The position numbers were made by a program, and so were the translations under genes. 64,000 bases of DNA from Sporosarcina aquimarina. GTDB taxonomy: Bacteria > Bacillota > Bacilli > Bacillales_A > Planococcaceae. Location of the stretch: positions 744,001-808,000 of the forward strand of contig NZ_JAMBOM010000001.1 in the NCBI RefSeq assembly GCF_023715615.1, read 5' to 3'. Positions 51,110-60,601 of this stretch are shown here, piece by piece (within the stretch, counting starts at the first letter, position 1; each line of letters begins with the position of its first letter). The notes under the pieces are model-generated. The model had not been told where the DNA came from. It did not search any database and saw only the letters and a list, made by a program, of their open reading frames with translations.

Positions 51110-51352
51110 TTGTTTGATATTTGGGCGATTCCAATTGGTGTTGTCGTGGCGATAATGGTCATCATTGGAGTCTTAGCGGTTCGTAAAAAGCCGAATTATA
51201 ATCCGGATGGAGTACTCAACAGACAGGATCGAAGTGTGGCAGAGCCGATTGAAGACCATCCCTTCACGTTTAATCCTATATTGTGGGTGATTCTCGTAGC
51301 TGCTCTATTTAGTGTAATCGTTATATTTTACTACTGGGCCTCTTTCTCATAA
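51110..51352 (+). CDS. Small two-helix membrane protein
   Basis: 80 residues, TTG start after GAGGAGGG. Helix 1 (IWAIPIGVVVAIMVIIGVLA), a cytoplasmic-like loop RKKPNYNPDGVLNRQDRSVA and EPIEDHPFTFNP, and helix 2 (ILWVILVAALFSVIVIFYYW). Similar small proteins appear beside fadH and darB in Bacillales. Function unknown. The terminator overlaps its stop codon. Confidence 0.7.
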   Translation: MFDIWAIPIGVVVAIMVIIGVLAVRKKPNYNPDGVLNRQDRSVAEPIEDHPFTFNPILWVILVAALFSVIVIFYYWASFS

Positions 51353-51368
51353 GGAAGAGGCTTTTTTG
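51338..51368 (+). terminator. Terminator overlapping the small membrane gene
   Basis: GCCTCTTTC pairs with GAAGAGGC (51338-51361), followed by TTTTTT. Confidence 0.8.
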
Positions 51369-51488
51369 TTAAAAATGGTAAATACCTATACGAATCGTTC
51401 AGGACTTCTTCATTTTATAGCGATCTCTATGATATAGTAGAAGAGCAGCATAGCTTGAAGTAAATTGTTGCTGGAGGAGCGATTTAAA

Positions 51489-51929
51489 TTGGTTGCTTTG
51501 AATAATAGTGACTTTTTGGTCATGCCAATATCCGACTATCTGATTTCTTCTGAAAAGGTTGCGCATGTGCAGGTTGGCAATAATGCAGAACATGCATTAC
51601 TGGTTCTTACAAAGACGGGGTATTCAGCAATTCCTGTACTTGACGCAAAGTATAAATTGAGAGGTTTGTTAGGTATTGGAATGATTACAGATGCAATATT
51701 AGGCTTAGAAAGAATCGAATATGAACGTCTTTCAGATTTGAAGGTTGATGATATTATGCAAACGGATTTACCATTGATCCGGACAACGGATCGTTTTCAA
51801 AAAGGGCTAGATTTGCTCATCAATCATACATTCTTATGCGTGACAGAAGAGGACGGTACGTTTGCTGGTATACTAACACGTCGTGTGATGTTAAAGCAGT
51901 TTAAGAAATATGTATATAGCTCAAGGTAG
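51489..51929 (+). CDS. darB: CBS-domain c-di-AMP receptor DarB/CbpB (YkuL)
   Basis: 146 residues from the TTG at 51489, nine bases after GGAGGAG. Two CBS repeats: KVAHVQVGNNAEHALLVLTK with TGYSAIPVLDAKYKLRGLLG, and LPLIRTTDRFQKGLDLLINH with AGILTRRVMLKQF. The wording of the first repeat is almost that of B. subtilis DarB (YkuL). DarB binds c-di-AMP and, when free, stimulates Rel and pyruvate carboxylase in B. subtilis. A K+ transporter gene, ktrB, another type of c-di-AMP target, lies 7 kb away. Confidence 0.9.
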   Translation: MVALNNSDFLVMPISDYLISSEKVAHVQVGNNAEHALLVLTKTGYSAIPVLDAKYKLRGLLGIGMITDAILGLERIEYERLSDLKVDDIMQTDLPLIRTTDRFQKGLDLLINHTFLCVTEEDGTFAGILTRRVMLKQFKKYVYSSR

Positions 51930-51962
51930 ACTACATGTGATAATAGTTAGAAACAAAAGTGA

Positions 51963-51996
51963 TGAGGCTCTTTTTTAAGAGTCTCTTTCTTTTTAG
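51963..51996 (+). terminator. Terminator after darB
   Basis: GAGGCTCTT pairs with AAGAGTCTC (one wobble), followed by TTTCTTTTT. Confidence 0.7.
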
Positions 51997-52058
51997 ATAG
52001 AAGGCTAAGAAACAAGTGACGAAGCAGCCGCTTCTTGAAAAGGATGATGAGAAACTAA

Positions 52059-52952
52059 ATGAACACAACAGAAATCATGAAAGTCTTGGCAGAAGAAGGA
52101 AATATGAGGAAAGCAGCGGACCGATTGTTCATCTCTCAACCGGCACTTTCACAAAGGCTCCAGTCTATTGAAAAATCCTGGGGAGCAAAATTATTTGTAA
52201 GATCGCAAAAAGGTCTTGTCCCGACAGCTGCTGGAGAACTCGTCATTGAGTTTGCAAAAGAGACTGTTCAGAGGAAAGAAGAAACAATTGAACAAATTGC
52301 TGGGCTTGCAGACAAAGTGCATGGAACATTAAAAATCGCATGTGCATCCATCGTTGGGCAGACTTGGCTTCCAGAAGTACTTAAAGATTATGTGAAGCAA
52401 TATCCAGACGCTAAAATTTCACTGATGACTGGTTGGACATCAGAAATATTGAAGGCATTGTATGAAGGGGAAGCCCACGTTGGAATTGTCAGAGGAGAAG
52501 TTGAGTGGAACAGCAGGCGTACTTATTTGTTCCGTGATCAGTTGTATTTAGTGGATAAAGAACTCACTTCACTCGAGCAATTGAAAGATACAGAACGGCC
52601 CTATATTCAATTTAAAAGTGATTCAAATTATTATACGGAAATTCAACAATGGTGGCAGAAACACTTTTCAAAAAATCCAACTAGACAGTTAACAGTGGAC
52701 CAAATGGAAACCTGTCGACAACTCGTTTTAAATGGTATTGGGTATGCGATATTGCCATCAATTACATTACGTGGAGATGAACAAGTGAATAAAATTCCAT
52801 TGTTGAATAATGAAGCAGAATTTGAATTGACAAGGGATACCTACCTTATTGGGTATCAGTCTAGTTTTGAGTTGAAACAGGTAGAAGCTTTTTCAAAGGT
52901 AATCGAAGCTCATGCGCTTCAATTAAAAAATGATTCCAGTTTACTTGAATGA
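52059..52952 (+). CDS. ccpC: LysR-type regulator CcpC
   Basis: 297 residues. HTH GNMRKAADRLFISQPALSQR followed by LQSIEKSWGAKLFVRSQKGL, and an effector domain with GTLKIACASIVGQTWLPEVL and GYAILPSITLR. The match to B. subtilis CcpC (YkuM) is close as I recall it, and the position after darB (ykuL) is the same. CcpC responds to citrate and represses citB and citZ. The ribosome site (GATGATGAG) is weak. Confidence 0.88.
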   Translation: MNTTEIMKVLAEEGNMRKAADRLFISQPALSQRLQSIEKSWGAKLFVRSQKGLVPTAAGELVIEFAKETVQRKEETIEQIAGLADKVHGTLKIACASIVGQTWLPEVLKDYVKQYPDAKISLMTGWTSEILKALYEGEAHVGIVRGEVEWNSRRTYLFRDQLYLVDKELTSLEQLKDTERPYIQFKSDSNYYTEIQQWWQKHFSKNPTRQLTVDQMETCRQLVLNGIGYAILPSITLRGDEQVNKIPLLNNEAEFELTRDTYLIGYQSSFELKQVEAFSKVIEAHALQLKNDSSLLE

Positions 52953-53028
52953 TGGAACTTTCTAGCAAGTAAAACGTACTAATTATCGATATAAGTAGAA
53001 AAATAATTCAGAAAGTGAGGCGGGCTAT

Positions 53029-55422
53029 TTGAGAAAGTCGTTATGGAAGCCGTTTACTATGTTAGTAGTTCTAGTCGGAATCATTAGTCTATGGCCGATG
53101 ACAAAAGCATTTGCTGCACCTGACTTGCATGTGTCCGTTCAAACTGGTCTAGACCAAAAAACTAAGGATGGAAAAGGTGCACCTATAGTTTTCACGATTG
53201 AAAACAAAGGAACCGCATTTGCTGGAGATTTGATTGTCAATACTTCAAGTCAAACGGGCGGTGTTGGTCAATCTATTGCACTAACGATTGGAGAAGGAGA
53301 GAAGCAGACGGTTACGATGACTGTTGACTCCATACAAGATTCAATGATGTATGGCAATCCCATTAAGAAAAATATCTTTTTCTATGAAAATGGGTGGAGA
53401 TCAGGTGATGAAATCAAGCACTCCGGAACGCAACTCATTAAATCTACAGCGTTTCCTGAGCAAGTTTTATTCATTGCTGGACTAGCAGATAATATTGATC
53501 GGTTATCTTCTTTAAAAGACTTATATTTAAAAAACAAAGAAGGGACTCAACTCCTGAATTTAACAAAATCAGACCAATCTCCTTTACCCGCTGAAAAAGG
53601 CGGATGGGATGCAGTGGATATTATTGCTGTAGATGGTTTTGCCATCGCTGATCTTTCTTCAAAACAGCAAGATGCCATGTTGGAATGGGTTAAAGCAGGA
53701 GGAACTTTACTGATAGGAGGCTCTCAGAACGTAGCGGCTGAAGCAGGAGTTTTCCGTTCACTGTTACCGCTTGAGATTCAAGAAAGTAAAGAGTTTGCCC
53801 CAGCTTTATTCAATGACAAATTCAAAGATCCTGTACCAGGGTTTTCAGCGAAGAAAGCACCAGACGCTGCGATTCTATTACAGCAGGATGATACGATTCT
53901 AGCGGCCTCTCAACTTGTTGGGTCGGGAATGGTTCTCCAGACAACTTTTTCAATCGGTAACGAATCATTCCGGACTTCAACAGGTGCGAAAACCTTTTGG
54001 ACAGATCTATTGAACAAGAGTAACCAACTGTTAAAACAACGACCTTCTCAAATGTATTACACACCTCCGACGGATGATTTAATGTTTACTGTCGGGGAAA
54101 CAAATGAACTCTTTCCTTCTTTTAAAGTATCTACACCCTTATTGTTTGGCATTATCATTGTGTATATCATTTTAGTAATTCCACTACTCTATATCTTTTT
54201 GAGAAGAAGAGATAAGAGAGAACATGCTTGGTGGATTATTCCGGTTGTCGCAGTGGTCGTTTCTTTTGCAATTTTTGCTTATGGAGGCAAGGACCGCTTA
54301 GGCAAGGCACAGCTGCAACATTCCGCTGTCTATCTTGTGAAACCGGACAATACATTATCGGGATATTACGCTGAATCCCTACTAACCGATAAATCAGGGA
54401 ACTTCACTTTTACAATACAAAAACCGAGCACAGTCTCGGCAAACTCATCGGCAAATTCGGTATTTGGCACTAATCTACCAGCCCATAATCACTCTATTTT
54501 AGAAAAGGGTGCGAGTGAAGAGGTGCTATCATTCAGAAATCTAGGGTTTTGGAATGTCGCATCCATTTATGGGGAAACAGAACTTGGTGCTGTTGGTAAT
54601 TTTGATACTAATCTAACTCTTGAGGATAAGATATTGACGGGAACAGTAACGAATAATTTTCCATTTGGCGTGAAAGACGTTTCAATTTTATCTGGAAGTA
54701 AAACCATTAAACTGGGTTCCATTATGGCGGGAGAAACTTTAACGGTACAAGAAGAAGTAAAAGTGAATGTACTTGGACCACGGAGTACCTCTAATTATGG
54801 ATACATGAACCCCATAGCAAACAATCAGGATGATTTGGTAAAAATGAGAAAAGATGGCCTTTTGAACTTCTCATCTATTCATATGAATGAGTCATCTAAA
54901 CCAATCTTATCAGCAACTACAGAAACTCAAATTATGGAACTCTCACTAGCAGAACGAAAAGTTGAAAACTCACCAATCTCCATGTTACTTCAGCCAATCG
55001 ATATTAATACTAAATTGTCAGGAACTGTAACTATCGACAGTGATTTAATGGAAATGGAATTACTGTCATCCAGCGGAAATCCTGCAGATTTAGTAGATGA
55101 AGTAAACAAAGAATACATCTTTTCTGAAAAGGAATATAGTCAGAAGTGGCAACTTAACAACGACTTTTCTCAGAAGGTGGACAACTGGACGAAGATTCAG
55201 CTGTTTGGCGTGGATCTTAATCGTTATGACGTAAGTATTCTCAATGTGAAAACAGGGAGTTATGAAGTGTTAGAAGGGAAATCGTCGCTAACAGTGGAAC
55301 CAGCAAGTGATTATGTATCGAAGGATGGGAACTTAACAATTAAGTTGAATTTCAATAATTCGCAAATGGGAGAACCTTCTCATCCACCGGAACTCCGTTT
55401 GACAGGGGAGGTTAAAAAATGA
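53029..55422 (+). CDS. Large secreted/membrane protein heading the MoxR-vWA cluster
   Basis: 797 residues, TTG start with AGTGAGG upstream. A signal peptide ends near AFAAPD (about 29). A beta-sandwich follows (30-140; APIVFTIENKGTAFAGDLIV), then a Rossmann/GATase-like region (about 147-325; DIIAVDGFAIADLSSKQQDA, EWVKAGGTLLIGGSQNVAAE), two helices (about 368-390 and 403-420) with RRRDKREH between them, and a long outer C-terminal part with more beta structure. No catalytic Cys is seen in the GATase-like region, so it may be a binding module. It overlaps the ABC ATPase start (ATGA), so it is the first gene of the cluster. Confidence 0.8.
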   Translation: MRKSLWKPFTMLVVLVGIISLWPMTKAFAAPDLHVSVQTGLDQKTKDGKGAPIVFTIENKGTAFAGDLIVNTSSQTGGVGQSIALTIGEGEKQTVTMTVDSIQDSMMYGNPIKKNIFFYENGWRSGDEIKHSGTQLIKSTAFPEQVLFIAGLADNIDRLSSLKDLYLKNKEGTQLLNLTKSDQSPLPAEKGGWDAVDIIAVDGFAIADLSSKQQDAMLEWVKAGGTLLIGGSQNVAAEAGVFRSLLPLEIQESKEFAPALFNDKFKDPVPGFSAKKAPDAAILLQQDDTILAASQLVGSGMVLQTTFSIGNESFRTSTGAKTFWTDLLNKSNQLLKQRPSQMYYTPPTDDLMFTVGETNELFPSFKVSTPLLFGIIIVYIILVIPLLYIFLRRRDKREHAWWIIPVVAVVVSFAIFAYGGKDRLGKAQLQHSAVYLVKPDNTLSGYYAESLLTDKSGNFTFTIQKPSTVSANSSANSVFGTNLPAHNHSILEKGASEEVLSFRNLGFWNVASIYGETELGAVGNFDTNLTLEDKILTGTVTNNFPFGVKDVSILSGSKTIKLGSIMAGETLTVQEEVKVNVLGPRSTSNYGYMNPIANNQDDLVKMRKDGLLNFSSIHMNESSKPILSATTETQIMELSLAERKVENSPISMLLQPIDINTKLSGTVTIDSDLMEMELLSSSGNPADLVDEVNKEYIFSEKEYSQKWQLNNDFSQKVDNWTKIQLFGVDLNRYDVSILNVKTGSYEVLEGKSSLTVEPASDYVSKDGNLTIKLNFNNSQMGEPSHPPELRLTGEVKK

Positions 55423-56369
55423 TAGAAATCTCCAAGCTCACAAAAAAATATGGACAATTTAAAGCGTTGGATGAGTTGACATTGTCACTCAAAGAAGGAA
55501 CTGTTTTTGGGTTTGTTGGAGCGAATGGTGCGGGGAAGTCCACAACGTTTCTCATTTTAGCTACACTTTTACAGCCTACTTCGGGGAATGTAACAATTAA
55601 TGGAGTAGACATTACAAAGAAGCCTGAGGAAATCCGGAAACTCATTGGCTACATGCCAGATTTTTTCGGAATATACGATCAGTTGAAAGCACATGAGTAT
55701 TTAGACTTCTATGGAGCTAGCTATGGGATTCCAGTAGATAAAAGAAATCAGCTGATTACGGAACTACTGGAACTCGTCAATTTAACAGACAAACGAAATG
55801 CCTATGTAGACTCTCTTTCCAGAGGGATGAAGCAAAGACTCTGTTTGGCGAGAAGTCTCATTCATGATCCGAAAGTTCTTATTTTAGATGAACCTGCATC
55901 TGGGCTTGATCCTAGAGCGCGTGTGGAAATGCGAGACATTCTACGATCACTGAAAAGTTTAGGGAAGACAATCCTAATTTCGTCTCATATTTTACCTGAA
56001 CTAGCGGAAATGTGTGATGAAATTGGAGTGATTGATAATGGTAAACTAATCGCCCACGGCTCCGTTTCGGAAATCCAGGCCAAACTTCTGGGGGATAAAA
56101 CAATTACGACCCGAATTTCAGGAGACAGCGGTTCTGCAGTTGCATTTTTTGAAGAGAGTCCGTTTGTTTCCGCAATTTCTCATGAGATACATGACGGTGT
56201 GCTGTCGTTCACATTCAAAGGGGACGATATGCAGCAGTTTCAATTGTTGAAAGAAGCTGTAATGTCCGGAATTCATATCGTATCATTTACGGAAAACTCT
56301 GTTGATCTGGAAGATGTGTTCATGGAGATTACGAAGGGAGTGGAGCTCGTTGAAAAGCAGACTAAATAA
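55419..56369 (+). CDS. ABC transporter ATP-binding protein of the cluster
   Basis: 316 residues. Walker A GANGAGKST, Q-loop LIGYMPDFFGIYDQL, signature LSRGMKQRL, Walker B VLILDEPASGLDP and switch His ISSHIL. MIEISKLTKKYGQFKALDEL and the C-terminal extension with DLEDVFMEITKG are typical of ABC-2 ATPases of the CcmA/GldA type. It powers the permease that follows. GGGGAGG precedes the ATG. Confidence 0.95.
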   Translation: MIEISKLTKKYGQFKALDELTLSLKEGTVFGFVGANGAGKSTTFLILATLLQPTSGNVTINGVDITKKPEEIRKLIGYMPDFFGIYDQLKAHEYLDFYGASYGIPVDKRNQLITELLELVNLTDKRNAYVDSLSRGMKQRLCLARSLIHDPKVLILDEPASGLDPRARVEMRDILRSLKSLGKTILISSHILPELAEMCDEIGVIDNGKLIAHGSVSEIQAKLLGDKTITTRISGDSGSAVAFFEESPFVSAISHEIHDGVLSFTFKGDDMQQFQLLKEAVMSGIHIVSFTENSVDLEDVFMEITKGVELVEKQTK

Positions 56370-57198
56370 TCCTGTTCTCGCTAAAGAAATAAAGCTCCGA
56401 TTCCGTAGCTCCAAAAGCTTTACAGGCGTCTTGTTCTATTTGCTAGCCATGTGTATCTTTGTTTTTGGATTTATCTACACCACGACTAGTCTCATGGGCA
56501 CTGCCTATTTTAAGCCGTCTGAAAGTGTCATTCTATTTGCATTTTTAACGTTTATCCAATTGGGTCTAGTCCTTTTCATAACTCCAGGTTTGACTGCTGG
56601 AACTATTAGTGGGGAACGTGAACGTCAAACGTTACCCATGCTGTTAACAACTTCCCAAAGTTCGTTCCAAATCGTTACAGGGAAGCTGTTATCATCCGTC
56701 TTGTTTTTATTGCTACTCATCATAGCTGGGTTACCGGTGTATAGTATGGTGTTTCTGTTCGGTGGAATTTCCCCTGTGTTGTTTGTAAAATCTCTGTTCT
56801 TCTTATTTGTGACGCTGCTTGCAATAGGGAGTCTAGGTGTTATGTTTTCAACATTGATACGCAGAACGACGGTATCGATGATTGTAACGTACGGAAGTAT
56901 GTTGTTTTTTACAGCAGTCATTCCATTTTTGTTTCTTATTCTCATACAGGTAAAACAGTTTGGGTCAATGGGTATGACGTCGTCTAAAACCTACGTAGGA
57001 CATATCCTAGCATCCATTAATCCTGAAATCTTTTTTGCCTCGTTGGTATCGCCAGAGCTTGGAATGAGTGTCCAAGAGATGACTCAAGTTACATTTCCGT
57101 TGTGGATTGGTTATTTACTTTTTTATGGACTGATAACGATTGGATCCATCTGGATTGCGACAAAAAGATTGAGAGTGAATATGAAAAAGCATAAGTAG
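56350..57198 (+). CDS. ABC-2-type permease of the cluster
   Basis: About 282 residues from the TTG at 56350 (MKSRLNNPVLAKEIKLRFRS), preceded by GGGAGTGGAG within the ATPase gene; a longer frame has no good site. Six helices; LTAGTISGERERQTLPMLLT is the ABC-2 coupling motif with S-G-E-R-E. The layout resembles NatB/GldF-like permeases. It overlaps the ATPase gene by 20 bp. Confidence 0.88.
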   Translation: MKSRLNNPVLAKEIKLRFRSSKSFTGVLFYLLAMCIFVFGFIYTTTSLMGTAYFKPSESVILFAFLTFIQLGLVLFITPGLTAGTISGERERQTLPMLLTTSQSSFQIVTGKLLSSVLFLLLLIIAGLPVYSMVFLFGGISPVLFVKSLFFLFVTLLAIGSLGVMFSTLIRRTTVSMIVTYGSMLFFTAVIPFLFLILIQVKQFGSMGMTSSKTYVGHILASINPEIFFASLVSPELGMSVQEMTQVTFPLWIGYLLFYGLITIGSIWIATKRLRVNMKKHK

Positions 57199-57212
57199 GG
57201 AGGAGAGTCACT

Positions 57213-58703
57213 ATGGCTAATCCGTCTGGATATAAGGAAATGATTGAGCGGACAATTACTAAAGTCAGAAGAAGTTTGTTACTTGAACAAGCAATTTTTT
57301 TCTTTGTACGTGGATCTGCAATTGCAATTGTTGCTGCAACCGCAGTCATTGCTGTATCCAGATTGTTTGTCCTTCCTTATTACACGTTGTATGCATGGAG
57401 TGCTGCATTACTAATAGTGATTATTACCTGCGGCTTGTTTATTAAAAAACGTGTGAAGCGCACGGATGCAGTCCATACATTCGATCGTTACCTACCAGAT
57501 AATCTATTATTGACCGTTTTAGATCAAGAAATTCAAGCTTCTACATTTGGAGAGTTTTTACTGGAACGGGTTGGGAAGAGACTTCCACCTGCAGAGAGCT
57601 TGTTTGCTGCTCGCAAAAAGAAAGCAATAGAATGGAAAATAATGATGGCTGGGGTTGGGGCAGCTATGGTATTGACTGCACTTTTGCTGGTACCCTCTCC
57701 TGCACAACAAGAAGCACAAACAATCGTGAAAGAAAAAGAAGTTATGAACGACCTTGTAAAAGAAACAAAGACACAGTTAAAACGTTCAACTACTCCTGCT
57801 GTAAAAAAGAAACTGGAGCAGCTCGTATCGGATTTAAAGAAAGTAGATGGGTCCGAAAAAGCATTGAAGGAATTCGTGAAAACCCAAAAAGAGTTGAAAT
57901 TGCAACAAATGCAGTTGCTCGAGAAGAAGAGGAACCAACAGGGCGGGACTGGTAAAGAAGGATTGTCATCTGAAGAAAAGCAACAGCTGGCAGAGTTGGA
58001 AAAGCTAGCGGGGCCACTTACTGAACAAGCGGACAAAGCATTTCAAGATTTAGCAAGTATCGGAAAAGCTCCATCGATTCCACAATTGGCGGCTGGTCAG
58101 GCAGGTGCAGGCGGGCAAAAAACAGGATCTGAACGTTCTTTCAATGGAGAGAAAAACTCAACAACTGGAGGACAAAATCCAAATCCAAGTAAGCCATCGA
58201 CTGGAACAAACAAACAATCAGGTAGTCAAGGCCAAGGCCAAGGTCAAGGCCAAGGCCAAGGTCAAGGTCAAGGCCAAGGACAAGGCCAAGGCCAAGGCCA
58301 AGGTCAAGGTCAAGGCCAAGGCCAAGGTCAAGGCCAAGGCCAAGGCCAAGGCCAAGGACAAGGTCAAGGACAAGGACAAGGCCAAGGACAAGGCCAAGGC
58401 CAAGGTCAAGGTCAAGGTCAAGGCAAAGGTCAAGGACCGGGCCAAGGGGGGAGAAACTTGCTCTCCATTCCGAATAATCGATTTGGTAACGCACCTGACA
58501 TCGATCAAGATGGAGGAAAGCTAAGTGACGGCAAGTCGATCGACTCCTATGATAAACAAACAGCCAATGAACGGGGAACGATTCGACCTTATGAGGAAGT
58601 TGTAGGTCAATATAAAGATGCTTATTTAAAACGTACAGAGCAGTTACCTTTATCGCCTGAACTCGAAAAAATCTTAACTGATTATTTTTCCTCCATCGAA
58701 TAA
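57213..58703 (+). CDS. Membrane protein with a Q(GQ)32 tract
   Basis: 496 residues. Two helices at about 26-75, a third at about 144-162 (MMAGVGAAMVLTALLLV), then a Lys/Glu/Gln-rich coiled-coil region (about 170-280) and a Gly/Ser/Asn linker. Residues 339-403 are exactly Q(GQ)32, followed by GKGQGPGQGG. After it comes a conserved-looking tail: FGNAPDIDQDGG, RPYEEVVGQYKDAYLKR and LEKILTDYFSSIE. The tail resembles the end of other MoxR-cluster membrane proteins and may dock to partners. GGGAGGAG precedes the ATG. Confidence 0.85.
   Translation: MANPSGYKEMIERTITKVRRSLLLEQAIFFFVRGSAIAIVAATAVIAVSRLFVLPYYTLYAWSAALLIVIITCGLFIKKRVKRTDAVHTFDRYLPDNLLLTVLDQEIQASTFGEFLLERVGKRLPPAESLFAARKKKAIEWKIMMAGVGAAMVLTALLLVPSPAQQEAQTIVKEKEVMNDLVKETKTQLKRSTTPAVKKKLEQLVSDLKKVDGSEKALKEFVKTQKELKLQQMQLLEKKRNQQGGTGKEGLSSEEKQQLAELEKLAGPLTEQADKAFQDLASIGKAPSIPQLAAGQAGAGGQKTGSERSFNGEKNSTTGGQNPNPSKPSTGTNKQSGSQGQGQGQGQGQGQGQGQGQGQGQGQGQGQGQGQGQGQGQGQGQGQGQGQGQGQGQGQGQGQGQGQGKGQGPGQGGRNLLSIPNNRFGNAPDIDQDGGKLSDGKSIDSYDKQTANERGTIRPYEEVVGQYKDAYLKRTEQLPLSPELEKILTDYFSSIE
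58227..58421 (+). repeat. 6-bp tandem repeat (CAAGGN) encoding Q(GQ)32
   Basis: 195 bp of near-identical hexamers CAAGGC, CAAGGT or CAAGGA. The third Gly base varies, so the DNA is not a pure repeat, while the protein is perfectly periodic. Copy number changes would keep the frame. Confidence 0.95.
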
Positions 58704-58727
58704 TTCAATCTGGAAGGAGCATTTGCT

Positions 58728-59720
58728 ATGAGTGATTTACTACAACGGTTTGAAGAGATGAGTCAAAAAATGAGTGAGGTCCGAACTGAAATTGAAAAAT
58801 TCATTGTAGGACAGGAAGAGGCAATTGAATACACACTTCTTTCTATTCTTGCGGATGGGCATGCGCTTCTTGAAGGCGCGCCTGGACTTGGAAAAACAAT
58901 GCTGATTCGTACGATTAGTGAAGCATTGGATCTGTCCTTTAAACGTATCCAATTCACCCCTGACCTAATGCCTTCAGATATTACAGGTACGACCTTACTA
59001 GAGCGGGATAGAGAAGGGCGCCAGAAGTTCACGTTTAACGAGGGACCATTATTCAGTCAGCTCGTACTAGCGGATGAAATCAACCGGGCCACACCTAAAA
59101 CGCAAAGTGCGTTGCTAGAAGCGATGGGAGAAAAAACAGTGACGGTTTTGGGTAAAACATATCCAATGGAAAAGCCGTTTTTTGTACTCGCAACACAAAA
59201 CCCGATCGACATGGAAGGTACGTATCCTTTACCAGAGGCACAGTTGGACCGTTTTTTATGTAAAATTAATTTACTTCATCCCTCTGCAATTGAATTGAAA
59301 GAAATTGTAAAACGCACGACTGGAACTACTATTATTTCCATTCAGAAGGTGATCAGTAGAGAGGAATTACTCCAAGCACAGCAGCTTGTTCGTGAAATCG
59401 TTATTGCTGAAGAAATGATTGACTATGCGATTAAACTCATTTCAATGACTCATTTTGAAACAAAAGAGGCGGATGAATGGTCCCAATATATCCAGTTCGG
59501 AAGTGGCCCCCGTGGCTTGCAAGCAATGATCCGTCTTGCAAAAGCAAGAGCCTTTCTGTCAGGGCGTGTGCACGTATCCATCGGTGATTTACGAGCGGTT
59601 GCGAAACCAGCTCTTCTACACCGTATTCAGTTGAACTATGAAGCAGAAGCAGAAGGAATTACAAATGAGACGTTTCTTGATCATGTGCTGGCGAGCATGC
59701 GGAGGGAGGTTGTCGGTTAA
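58728..59720 (+). CDS. MoxR-family AAA+ ATPase
   Basis: 330 residues. Walker A GAPGLGKT (50-57), FTPDLMPSDITGTTLLE, Walker B LVLADEINRATPKTQSALLE, FVLATQNPIDMEGTYPLPEA and an arginine finger in EAQLDRFLCKINL, with the AAA_lid_2 (FGSGPRGLQAMIRLAKARAF). MoxR proteins act as chaperones that, with vWA partners, mature or remodel target complexes. AAGGAGC precedes the ATG. The stop overlaps the DUF58 start (TAATG). Confidence 0.95.
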   Translation: MSDLLQRFEEMSQKMSEVRTEIEKFIVGQEEAIEYTLLSILADGHALLEGAPGLGKTMLIRTISEALDLSFKRIQFTPDLMPSDITGTTLLERDREGRQKFTFNEGPLFSQLVLADEINRATPKTQSALLEAMGEKTVTVLGKTYPMEKPFFVLATQNPIDMEGTYPLPEAQLDRFLCKINLLHPSAIELKEIVKRTTGTTIISIQKVISREELLQAQQLVREIVIAEEMIDYAIKLISMTHFETKEADEWSQYIQFGSGPRGLQAMIRLAKARAFLSGRVHVSIGDLRAVAKPALLHRIQLNYEAEAEGITNETFLDHVLASMRREVVG

Positions 59721-60586
59721 TGACTTCTTTCTTTTCTTCTAGCTTATCTGCCCGTCTTGGTAGACTCTCATTTGTGCAGCATGGTGGACGGCTTGGTCAT
59801 CACAAAGGGAGCCATGTATCTAAAAAAACGGGTGCTTCTTTGGAGTTCTCGGATTTTAAGGAATACCATCCTGGTGATGACATCCGTCATATCGACTGGA
59901 ACGTGTACGCTCGAACTGACTCGTATTTCATCAAACAGTTTTTAGATGAACAGGAAATGCGTGTTCATATAGTGTTAGATACAAGTAAGTCCATGAACTT
60001 TGAAGATAAGTGGAAATTTGCACAACAAATTGCGATTGGGCTTGGGCAAATTGCATTGAAGAATGGTGATACGGTATCCATCAGTCGATTAGTTAGTGGG
60101 AAAAAGCAATTATTTACACGTAAAGGTGCGCGTCAGGCAGGTTCTTGGATGACTTATATTAGTCGCTTTGAACAACCTTCTGAAACAACTGGCTTATTGG
60201 ATGGAATCCACACAATCCCCAAAGGAACGACTTTGTTATTTGTAATCACGGATGCATTAGAACCGAATGAAAATCTCACCCAGCTGTTTAACCAGCTTTC
60301 AACGAGATGTCGGGATGTGCGCGTAATTGCTATCCGTTCGAAATCAGAGCTTGCGCCTAACTACCAGGGAGATATTCGATTTATAGACAGCGAAAGTGAA
60401 AAAATTTCAGAAGTGACGATGATGCCCTCAATCGAAAACACATATTTGCTTCAGCAGAAGAAACATCAACTGCGCATGCTGGAAAGTGCAACGAAATACG
60501 GGATTGACGTGATAATGATAACACCTCAAACAGGACCAGAAGATGTATTTACAATACAAATGCGTAGACAAGGTTGGGTACGCTAG
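59720..60586 (+). CDS. DUF58 protein (MoxR partner)
   Basis: 288 residues. The DUF58 signature EFSDFKEYHPGDDIRHIDWN (about 42-61) is followed by a vWA-like domain with the metal site in VLDTSKSMNFEDKW (D-x-S-x-S). No membrane helices, unlike many DUF58 proteins. It is always found beside MoxR genes and probably serves as its adaptor. Translation is coupled to moxR. Confidence 0.92.
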   Translation: MTSFFSSSLSARLGRLSFVQHGGRLGHHKGSHVSKKTGASLEFSDFKEYHPGDDIRHIDWNVYARTDSYFIKQFLDEQEMRVHIVLDTSKSMNFEDKWKFAQQIAIGLGQIALKNGDTVSISRLVSGKKQLFTRKGARQAGSWMTYISRFEQPSETTGLLDGIHTIPKGTTLLFVITDALEPNENLTQLFNQLSTRCRDVRVIAIRSKSELAPNYQGDIRFIDSESEKISEVTMMPSIENTYLLQQKKHQLRMLESATKYGIDVIMITPQTGPEDVFTIQMRRQGWVR

Positions 60587-60601
60587 AGAGGAGGGGAGTG
60601 T

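Noticed and set aside
56302-56349. Longer N-terminus for the ABC permease
   Set aside because: The extra residues are read from the overlapping ATPase gene; the ribosome site favours the TTG at 56350.
58227-58421. CRISPR-like or minisatellite array
   Set aside because: The period is 6 bp inside a good reading frame, with no spacers.
58141-58508. Minus-strand proteins made of Leu-Asp/Leu-Gly or Leu-Thr/Leu-Ala repeats
   Set aside because: They are antisense shadows of the GQ tract, without ribosome sites.
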